A stretch of 5,539 bases of DNA. Origin: Candidatus Equibacterium intestinale. Lineage in GTDB: Bacteria > Bacteroidota > Bacteroidia > Bacteroidales > UBA932. The DNA lies in the NCBI GenBank assembly GCA_018064305.1, contig JAGHVP010000117.1, positions 1 through 5,539 of the forward strand, given 5' to 3'. This document shows positions 1 to 4,882 of this stretch, in pieces; within the stretch, counting starts at the first letter, position 1; every line of letters begins with the position of its first letter. Made by a program: the position numbers and the translations under genes. The notes beneath the pieces were generated by a model, which saw nothing but the letters and a program-made list of their open reading frames with translations, did no database searches and was not told the origin of the DNA.

Positions 1-525
1 GGTACGAAGAGTAGCCTCTACCGTGGAATCCCCATATTTTGTAATCTGCTGGAACTCATCGACAGCAACAATGCATGGACGGTCGGCACTTTGCAGATAG
101 CGGAATATCTCGTCCAATGTAACGATGGGATTTCTGATTTCTCCAAGCCCGACACTCCATGATGGCAGGCCGTTGATATCAAATGTTATCTCAGAACGGA
201 TAGAACCGATTGCCGTCACAAACTTCTCCCACACATTTCTTCCTTTCGGCTTAAGCTCCTCCAGTACTGCCTTACCGAGCATATTCACCAAGTCGCTGAC
301 AGACTGTGTGGCGTAGATGTCAACAAGAAAGCAGTAGTACTTCGTGCGGAACTCTTCACAGTCGAAAACGTGATTGATCAGCTCAGTCTTACCTATTCTT
401 CTCGGGGATATTATAGCGATGTTGTTCTCATTGACCAGCAGTGAGCGTATGTCATCGGTCTCCTGCCTCCTGTCGCAGAAGTACTCGTTGCCAGCATATC
501 CGTTAGTGATAAATGGATTTCTCAT
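1..525 (-). CDS. AAA-type ATPase (P-loop NTPase), N-terminal 175 residues, runs off the left edge
   Basis: The start codon is the ATG at 525-523 and the frame stays open to base 1, giving 175 residues without the C-terminus. The product begins MRNPFITNGYAG. A degenerate Walker A, SPRRIGKTEL, lies at residues 40-49 and a Walker B, IVAVDEFQQI, at 152-161. This SPRRxGKT layout is that of the large AAA_16/archaeal-type ATPase family, very common as multi-copy accessory genes in Bacteroidetes. Many members carry a C-terminal PD-(D/E)XK nuclease-like domain, which would lie outside the window. The cellular role of such proteins is mostly unknown. The gene has its own promoter (550-582), with only about 20 bases of leader. 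Its GC content (about 45%) is lower than that of the MATE gene upstream (about 55%), which fits horizontal acquisition. The family call is firm; any specific function would be a guess. Confidence 0.85.
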   Translation of the reverse strand, partial: MRNPFITNGYAGNEYFCDRRQETDDIRSLLVNENNIAIISPRRIGKTELINHVFDCEEFRTKYYCFLVDIYATQSVSDLVNMLGKAVLEELKPKGRNVWEKFVTAIGSIRSEITFDINGLPSWSVGLGEIRNPIVTLDEIFRYLQSADRPCIVAVDEFQQITKYGDSTVEATLRT

Positions 526-549
526 ATTCCTGTTATTTTACTGCACATG

Positions 550-582
550 CAAAGATAAAAAGAATATCTTATTATCATCAAA
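550..582 (-). promoter_or_regulatory. Bacteroidetes-type promoter of the ATPase gene
   Basis: On the minus strand the -7 box TATCTTTG (557-550) matches TAnnTTTG exactly, and TTTG (582-579) lies 21 bases upstream as the -33 element. Transcription would start roughly 20 bases before the ATG at 525. The stretch is strongly AT-rich. Confidence 0.75.
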
Positions 583-589
583 TGATAAT
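571..589. promoter_or_regulatory. Perfect 8-bp inverted repeat overlapping the -33 element (operator candidate)
   Basis: ATTATCAT (571-578) and ATGATAAT (582-589) are exact reverse complements around the 3-base centre CAA. The palindrome covers the -33 TTTG of the ATPase promoter, where a bound repressor would block the sigma factor. An operator role is inferred from position only. It could also be a chance AT-rich palindrome. Confidence 0.4.
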
Positions 590-651
590 CATAAAATAAC
601 AATATACTGGCTGCCCGACTTCCTGAAAGAGCACGGCATCAGGTATCACAT

Positions 652-1974
652 CTAATCCACCCTGTCCAGCACATACTTGCGCCGCATGAGCGTCATGTAG
701 ATGGTGCGCACTGCAAGGTGCACGAAATAAGCCAGATAGAGAGCCTGGATCCCGAGAGGTCCCTTGAGCGCGATGTAGGTTGCAACGTATGCCGCCGCAG
801 AAAAAACCATGCAGTTGCGCATGGCACGGCTGGCCGTGGCGCCGATATAGATGCCGTCCCAGGTAAATGCCACACAGCTTATCACAGGCATAAGCACCAG
901 CCAGAAAAGATACGGTTCACACCCCGCAATGACGGCAGGGTCGTCAGAGAAGATCGAGACCATTGCGCGGCCCGCCAAGGCATAGACCACCGTGGAAACG
1001 ATGCCGATTGCGATGCTCCAGTTGAAATCGAGCATGATGGTGCGCAGCAGCTTGTCTTTCTCCTTCGAGCCTATATACCGCCCCACCAACGCCTCGCCGG
1101 CGTATGCAAAACCGTCAGTGAAATATGAATAGAAGAGCAGCAGCTTCATCATGAGAGAGGCCACGGCAAGCTCTACGTCACCATATTTTGCCGCAAGGGC
1201 GGTGAATCCGCTGTACACCACAAGCATCATGAGAGAGCGCACAATCAGGTTGGCATTCATACCGAACATGCCCTTGATATATTTCCAGCGCACGCTTTCA
1301 CGGATATTCATAAGCGGCAGATATTCCTTGAAGTTCACTGCCATAAGCACAGAGGCCAGCAGCATACCGCTCCACTGCGCTATCACGGTGCCCAGCGCAA
1401 TGCCCCTGACTCCCATCCCGCAGGGGACGGCACAGATGATGCTGGCCGCCACATTCAGCAGGTTCACCGTGATATCAACTATCATGGGCAGCACAGTGTT
1501 CTGCATTCCTATGAACCAGCCGCGGAACACCATCAGGCTGAGGGCTGCCGGCACGGCCCATATCCTCACGAAGAAATACTGGCGCGCCATCTCCTCAACC
1601 TCCTGGGTGCAGTCAATCACCAGAAAGGCCAGGTCTACAAACCACCACTGCAGCAGGATTATCAGCACCGCCACGCCAAGCGCTGTGGCAATTCCTTGAG
1701 AAAAGGCATCCACTGCGCTTCTTGAATCACCACGTCCGAAGGCCTGCGCCGTGACACCGCCCGTACCGGCACGCAGGAAGCCCATGTTCCAGTAGAGGAG
1801 GTCGAACAGCATGGTTCCCAGCGCCACGGCTCCCATTGCTGTGGCATCGCCTATATGACCCGCGATGGCAAGGTCTACGATGCCCACAAGAGGGACTGTG
1901 ATGTTGGCAAGGATGCTCGGGACAGCCAGTCTCAGGATGCTGCGGTTGATGGTGCTGTCGGAAGGATGCTTCAT
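652..1974 (-). CDS. MATE family efflux transporter, DinF-like
   Basis: This 440-residue inner-membrane protein of the multidrug and toxic compound extrusion family exports cationic or other small molecules in exchange for Na+ or H+; the substrate cannot be read from sequence. It has the hydrophobic pattern of about twelve membrane helices and normal family length. DinF-type signatures are visible in both halves: the first helix with D34 (VGIVDLAIAGHIGD, 30-43), GFLRAGTGGVTAQAFGRGD at 65-83, FTDGFAYAGEALVGRYIGS at 285-303 and TWDGIYIGAT at 371-380. The start ATG (1974-1972) shares one base with the rsgA stop (TAATG), and a GAGGAG lies just upstream inside rsgA, so it is probably co-transcribed and translationally coupled with rsgA. 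No convincing terminator follows its TAG at 654-652; a CCTGA/TCAGG hairpin (622-643) has no T-tract. Confidence 0.93.
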   Translation of the reverse strand: MKHPSDSTINRSILRLAVPSILANITVPLVGIVDLAIAGHIGDATAMGAVALGTMLFDLLYWNMGFLRAGTGGVTAQAFGRGDSRSAVDAFSQGIATALGVAVLIILLQWWFVDLAFLVIDCTQEVEEMARQYFFVRIWAVPAALSLMVFRGWFIGMQNTVLPMIVDITVNLLNVAASIICAVPCGMGVRGIALGTVIAQWSGMLLASVLMAVNFKEYLPLMNIRESVRWKYIKGMFGMNANLIVRSLMMLVVYSGFTALAAKYGDVELAVASLMMKLLLFYSYFTDGFAYAGEALVGRYIGSKEKDKLLRTIMLDFNWSIAIGIVSTVVYALAGRAMVSIFSDDPAVIAGCEPYLFWLVLMPVISCVAFTWDGIYIGATASRAMRNCMVFSAAAYVATYIALKGPLGIQALYLAYFVHLAVRTIYMTLMRRKYVLDRVD

Positions 1975-2909
1975 TAGCGGTATTTTGTCTCCTCTTCAAG
2001 CATCCCGAGATATGAGTAGTAGCGGTCAGAGCTGATCTCTCCGTTTTCCACAGCCTCTTTAACCGCGCAGCCAGGCTCGTGGGTGTGGGTGCAGGGCTTG
2101 AAGCGGCAGTTGTCCATCACCTTGAGCATCTCTGGGAAATAGGTGCTCAGCTCTTCTTTCTCAAGGTCTACCAGGCCGAATCCGCGGATGCCAGGGGTGT
2201 CTATGATATAGCCGCCACCTGCAATGGGATGCATCTGATAGAAGGTGGTGGTGTGGCGTCCCTGCAGATGGGCTGCGGAAATCTCACCAGTCTTGATGAG
2301 GTCGAGCGAAGGGTCGATGGCTTTGATGAGCGACGATTTGCCCACGCCTGATGTGCCGCTGAAGAGGTTGATGCCTTCGCGGCAGAGCTCTTTCAGCCTG
2401 TCTATGTTTTCGCCTGTCTTTGCAGAGATTCTCAGGATATCATAGCCCGCACCGCCGTAGATCTCTTCGAAAGTGTCTGCCATTTCATCAAGCGCCTCGT
2501 CGTGCAGGTCGCACTTGTTGATGAGGATGGTGACAGGCACGCCGTAGGCCTCGCAGGTGACAAGGAAGCGGTCTACAAAGGCCAGCTTGGTCTCGGGGAA
2601 GGCCAGTGTCACAATCAGATACACGCGGTCTAGGTTGGCTGCAATGATGTGTGATTCGCGGGAGAGGTTGGTGGAACGGCGGATGATGTAGTTCCTGCGG
2701 GGGTGGATCTTGTCGATGGTGCCCATCGTGCCGTCGAATGTGTAGTCGACAATGTCGCCCACCGCCATGGGGTTGGTGGTGGTAGAACCTTTCAGACGGA
2801 TCTTGCCGCGCAGCACTGCAGGGAAAAGATCCCACTCCGGCAGCCTCGTCAGAAGATAATGGCTTCCGGTATGCTTCACGACAGTTGCAGTGCCTTTCTC
2901 TGGAATCAT
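1974..2909 (-). CDS. rsgA: Small ribosomal subunit biogenesis GTPase RsgA
   Basis: RsgA (YjeQ/YloQ) is a cytoplasmic GTPase that binds the 30S subunit late in assembly and checks the decoding site. This copy has 311 residues, the usual length. An N-terminal OB-fold region (about 5-75) is followed by a circularly permuted G domain with motifs in the order G4-G5-G1-G2-G3: NKCD 131-134, SAKTG 162-166, GTSGVGKSS 185-193, GRHTTT 217-222, DTPGIRGF 237-244. A C-terminal zinc site follows the family pattern C-x4-C-x-H-x5-C at C268, C273, H275 and C281. All key residues are intact. The ATG at 2909 is the only methionine start that keeps the OB-fold, but the -7 box ends just 4 bases before it. The gene leads a two-gene unit with the MATE transporter, overlapping it by one base. 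Confidence 0.97.
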   Translation of the reverse strand: MIPEKGTATVVKHTGSHYLLTRLPEWDLFPAVLRGKIRLKGSTTTNPMAVGDIVDYTFDGTMGTIDKIHPRRNYIIRRSTNLSRESHIIAANLDRVYLIVTLAFPETKLAFVDRFLVTCEAYGVPVTILINKCDLHDEALDEMADTFEEIYGGAGYDILRISAKTGENIDRLKELCREGINLFSGTSGVGKSSLIKAIDPSLDLIKTGEISAAHLQGRHTTTFYQMHPIAGGGYIIDTPGIRGFGLVDLEKEELSTYFPEMLKVMDNCRFKPCTHTHEPGCAVKEAVENGEISSDRYYSYLGMLEEETKYR

Positions 2910-2913
2910 ACGG

Positions 2914-2944
2914 CAAAGTTACTGTTTTTCTGCCGCTTCAGCAA
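2914..2944 (-). promoter_or_regulatory. Bacteroidetes-type promoter of rsgA, abutting the start codon
   Basis: On the minus strand the -7 box TAACTTTG (2921-2914) is an exact TAnnTTTG match, with TTG (2944-2942) 20 bases upstream as a partial -33 element. Only CCGT separates the -7 box from the rsgA ATG, so the predicted transcription start falls at or next to the start codon. Confidence 0.65.
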
Positions 2945-2996
2945 GCACGGCAGCCATTATTCTGTCGTAGCTTGAACATCCGTGCGACAATGCTTT

Positions 2997-3015
2997 CAGG
3001 TGGATGAGACACCTG
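2997..3015. repeat. Small 6-bp hairpin upstream of the rsgA promoter
   Basis: CAGGTG (2997-3002) and CACCTG (3010-3015) are perfect reverse complements around a 7-base loop. No T-tract follows on either strand. It lies between the rsgA promoter and the 72-bp repeat pair. No function can be assigned. Confidence 0.3.
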
Positions 3016-3018
3016 CAT

Positions 3019-3152
3019 TCCGGCGCCTGTGTGCGGACGACCGGCCCTAGACGCACTTCTGGCGTGGGTCGCCGGAACCCATGTCTTGATTTCGGAACCT
3101 TGGTGCGGACGACCGGCCCTGAAGGCACTTCTGGCAAGGGTAGCCGGAACCC
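3019..3152. repeat. Two diverged direct copies of a repeat with 72-bp period
   Basis: The blocks 3031-3080 and 3103-3152 align without gaps with 44 of 50 bases identical. Both begin GTGCGGACGACCGGCCCT, share GCACTTCTGGC and end GCCGGAACCC. Weaker similarity continues 12 bases to the left of each (7 of 12). The differences fall in two small clusters and 72 is a multiple of three, so minus-strand frames read through it as a 24-residue repeat, but no credible gene surrounds it. The CCGG/CCCT and AGGGT/CCGG edges allow each unit to fold on itself. This looks like an intergenic repeat family; the copy number elsewhere in the genome cannot be seen. Confidence 0.75.
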
Positions 3153-3170
3153 TGAACGGCATTTGTCGGG

Positions 3171-3282
3171 GGACTAGCTGTCAAAATGGGGCAATTTTGC
3201 AGTTAGTCTGACGGTTTCAGCCGAAAAATGGCCTTATTCGTGGGGACTAACAGCGTTTTTCCGGGAATTTGACAGCTAGTCC
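3171..3282. repeat. 112-bp palindromic element with 15-bp perfect terminal inverted repeats (MITE-like)
   Basis: The ends GGACTAGCTGTCAAA (3171-3185) and TTTGACAGCTAGTCC (3268-3282) are exact reverse complements. The symmetry continues inward: two arms of exactly 39 bases (3171-3209 and 3244-3282) match at 28 of 39 positions without gaps, including a second inner pair, GTTAGTC (3202-3208) with GACTAAC (3245-3251). The arm interiors have diverged into separate small palindromes (GCAATTTTGC at 3191-3200; TTCCGGGAA near 3259-3267). A 34-base centre joins the arms. There is no coding capacity and no clear target-site duplication. Size and ends resemble a MITE or a palindromic intergenic repeat; no transposase is present in the window to pair it with. 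Confidence 0.7.
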
Positions 3283-3500
3283 TAAGAGATGCTCTTTCGT
3301 ACAACTCAAATCTTATGGATTCCAACGTTTGACCTCAAATTGCGTGTTATATCACTCGCTGATAATCAACGATTTAGATATTTGCCCATCCCTGAATTAT
3401 GGCATGGGCATATATTTAAATGCTTGCATTTCAATTACTTACATAACACGATTAAACATCTGCGTCAAAGTGAGTTCTGCGCTTTACGAAGTCACTGTGT
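3283..3500. other. AT-rich intergenic stretch with nested inverted repeats, no credible gene
   Basis: This stretch is clearly more AT-rich than the sequence on either side. CGTGTTAT (3343-3350) pairs exactly with ATAACACG (3443-3450), and inside this TGCCCAT (3383-3389) pairs with ATGGGCA (3404-3410). A further hairpin follows at 3469-3496 (AGTGAGTTC with GAAGTCACT, one mismatch). A 236-residue plus-strand frame starting at 3289 crosses the stretch but has no recognisable domain and runs straight through the palindromic zone beyond it, so I do not call it a gene. No exact TAnnTTTG box was found on either strand. Confidence 0.4.
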
Positions 3501-3504
3501 AAGT

Positions 3505-3840
3505 GCTTTCTCGCGTATGTGCTATGGAGCAATGTCCCTGGCGGTGTATGCGCCTGCTGGCGGCATGTTGGAGGCGTGGCGGAATAGGGGCGCCGCTTTA
3601 CGCTGCACAAGAGAGGCTGCTGCCGCAATCCTTAACCTCCTCCTTTTACAGCCGTCCCTTCGGCCCGGCTGTAACGTCGTCGCGCAGAGGATTGTTTTCC
3701 GGCAGCCGCCTCACATGTGCCAGGCTCTTCCGCTTTCGCTCCAGAGCCGGCCGCTACGGCTTATATTCCGCCACTGCCTCCACCAAGCCCGCCCATTCGC
3801 AGGCGCATCATTGTCCCGAATGGCCACGCAAAGTTCGTCC
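3505..3840 (-). ncRNA. Candidate large structured RNA (unrecognised family)
   Basis: The two halves of this GC-rich stretch form nested inverted repeats around a centre near 3660. From outside in: ATGCGCCTGC (3548-3557) with 3799-3808, exact; an 18-base arm (3569-3586) with 3764-3782, exact but for one inserted base; GAGGCTGCTGCC (3613-3624) with 3701-3712, 11 of 12; CAATCCT (3626-3632) with 3688-3694; and a terminal hairpin of 9 bp, TTACAGCCG (3646-3654) with 3666-3674. A side hairpin lies at 3720-3750. The minus strand is the likely RNA: there the side hairpin reads GGCTCT-GGA-GC-GAAA-GC-GGA-AGAGCC, with a GNRA tetraloop and an internal loop able to form G-A pairs, and the terminal hairpin has a purine GG/GA internal loop with a GAA cap. 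No strong promoter is visible (GAACTTTG at 3836-3829 is one base off the -7 box) and the ends are approximate. It does not resemble tRNA, tmRNA or RNase P RNA as I know them. A folded DNA repeat is the alternative. Confidence 0.5.
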
Positions 3841-4002
3841 CGGGGTGATGGAACGCTGATATTACCCAATTCAGTCCCCGCGTTGCCGTTCCCGGAGAGT
3901 GATGCCCGCGGATTGCCCCGCGCTGCCAAAAAAGCGTCTGGCAGAAATGCCGTCTTTGTGAAATTTTGGGCTAACGGTACCCCAAAGTACCACCGCTAGC
4001 AC
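3841..4002. other. GC-rich spacer with small hairpins, no credible gene
   Basis: No protein gene is supported here. Several short stems occur: CGCGG (3907-3911) with CCGCG (3918-3922), GGCA-GAAA-TGCC (3940-3951), and GCTA (3970-3973) with TAGC (3997-4000) around an interrupted inner stem. On the minus strand the 3940-3951 hairpin is followed after six bases by TTTTTT (3933-3928), so it could be a weak second terminator behind ispE. Confidence 0.35.
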
Positions 4003-4023
4003 AAAAAACCTGAATTCATTCAG
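4003..4023 (-). terminator. Rho-independent terminator candidate of the nrdJ-ispE unit
   Basis: Read on the minus strand, CTGAATGAATTCAG (4023-4010) folds into a 5-6 bp stem and is followed by G and TTTTTT (4008-4003). It lies about 80 bases after the ispE stop codon. The stem is short and AT-rich, so it may be weak; the T-tract is good. Confidence 0.5.
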
Positions 4024-4077
4024 AAAACTGCAGCAAAAACCGCGAAATCGCCGCAGAATCTTGCCCGCAGCAGATGA

Positions 4078-4095
4078 GTTCCGCGCCAGCGGAAC
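4078..4095. repeat. Stable 7-bp hairpin just after the ispE stop codon
   Basis: GTTCCGC (4078-4084) and GCGGAAC (4089-4095) are perfect reverse complements around a four-base loop. On the minus strand the stem begins ten bases after the ispE TAG and has no T-tract after it. It may protect the 3' end of the mRNA, or be part of a two-hairpin termination region with 4003-4023. Confidence 0.55.
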
Positions 4096-4105
4096 GAAGT
4101 TACGG

Positions 4106-4861
4106 CTATTTGCAAAAGATGCCGTAAAGGGCTGCGCCGCTGCCAGACAGAGAGGCATACACTGCGCCGCGGCGGTAGAAATCATCTTTGATTGCGGCAA
4201 GAGACGGATGCGCTGCAAACACAGAAGGCTCGAAATCATTCTTCACGCTTCTCTTCCACTGCCCTATCGGCTGTGCAAGACGCTCTGCAAGAGAGGTTCC
4301 GGGCCGGGCCGGAGTTACCTTTGAATAGGCCTCACGGGTAGAGACATGGATGTCGGGCATTGCCAGTTCGATGCGGTATCCGCCCAGGTCGAGGTCGTAC
4401 GGCTTCAATATCTCACCCTTGCCGGAAGCCAGCATCGGACGGTTGTATATGAAGAACGGGCAGTCGCTGCCAAGCGTTGCGGCATATCCGGCCAGCTCTT
4501 CCTTAGAAAGCCCCAGGCCGAACAAATCATTCAAGGTCATGAGAGTGAAAGCACAGTCGGCACTGCCGCCGCCGAAGCCTGCACCCACGGGAATCTTCTT
4601 GTAGAGATGTATCTCCACATTGCCTATGCCCTTCTCTTTCTGAAGCAGGCGGAACGCCTTGAAGCAGAGGTTGTCTTCAGGCTCGCCGTCGTATTCCAGG
4701 CCATACTGCACCATCTTAGCTTCCGGAGCAAATACAATCTCCAGGATATCAGTAAGTTCCGGAATGGGCATAAAAAGAGTCTCGATATCGTGATAGCCGT
4801 CGGTGCGGCGCGCCACGATATCAAGACCTATATTGATTTTTGCATTGGGATAGACAAGCAT
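4106..4861 (-). CDS. ispE: 4-diphosphocytidyl-2-C-methyl-D-erythritol kinase
   Basis: IspE phosphorylates CDP-methylerythritol with ATP in the non-mevalonate (MEP) route to isoprenoid precursors; it is cytoplasmic and of the GHMP kinase family. The 251 residues hold the family landmarks: substrate loop PNAKINIGL (5-13) with catalytic K8, ATP-binding PVGAGFGGGSADCA (91-104), GSDCPF (131-136) with catalytic D133, and the C-terminal GHMP motif LSGSGAALYG (238-247). The protein ends only four residues later, whereas the E. coli enzyme has 283 residues, so the usual C-terminal tail is missing. The next in-frame codons hold two stops, so it is not a simple read-through. The start ATG is 21 bases after the nrdJ stop, with a G-rich ribosome-binding stretch (AAAGGGGG) between, so it is most likely co-transcribed with nrdJ. 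Confidence 0.95.
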   Translation of the reverse strand: MLVYPNAKINIGLDIVARRTDGYHDIETLFMPIPELTDILEIVFAPEAKMVQYGLEYDGEPEDNLCFKAFRLLQKEKGIGNVEIHLYKKIPVGAGFGGGSADCAFTLMTLNDLFGLGLSKEELAGYAATLGSDCPFFIYNRPMLASGKGEILKPYDLDLGGYRIELAMPDIHVSTREAYSKVTPARPGTSLAERLAQPIGQWKRSVKNDFEPSVFAAHPSLAAIKDDFYRRGAVYASLSGSGAALYGIFCK

Positions 4862-4882
4862 ACCCGACCTGCCCCCTTTCTG

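Noticed and set aside
622..643. CCTGA/TCAGG hairpin after the MATE gene as a terminator
   Set aside because: The stem is five base pairs with a 12-base loop and has no T-tract on the minus strand.
2919..3162. Two overlapping minus-strand frames of 72 and 74 codons
   Set aside because: Both only translate the 72-bp repeat and the rsgA promoter in different frames. Equal plausibility in two frames argues against coding.
3646..3674. Strong 9-bp hairpin as a transcription terminator
   Set aside because: Neither strand has a T-tract after the stem, and the hairpin fits better as the tip of the larger nested structure.
3505..3840. Retron or IS200/IS605 guide-RNA interpretation of the large inverted structure
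   Set aside because: No reverse transcriptase, TnpA or TnpB gene is present in the window; only the fold could suggest it, which is not enough.
3289..3999. Open plus-strand frame of 236 codons
   Set aside because: It has no recognisable domain, an unusual composition (rich in R, L, A, S, P), no promoter or convincing ribosome site, and it crosses the AT-rich stretch and both arms of the large inverted structure. Open frames of this size are expected by chance in GC-rich sequence.
2910..4105. tRNA, tmRNA, RNase P RNA or CRISPR array in the gap
   Set aside because: I found no TΨC-type GTTCGAATC sequence on either strand, no GAGGAAAGTCC-type RNase P core, and no regularly spaced identical repeats with unique spacers.
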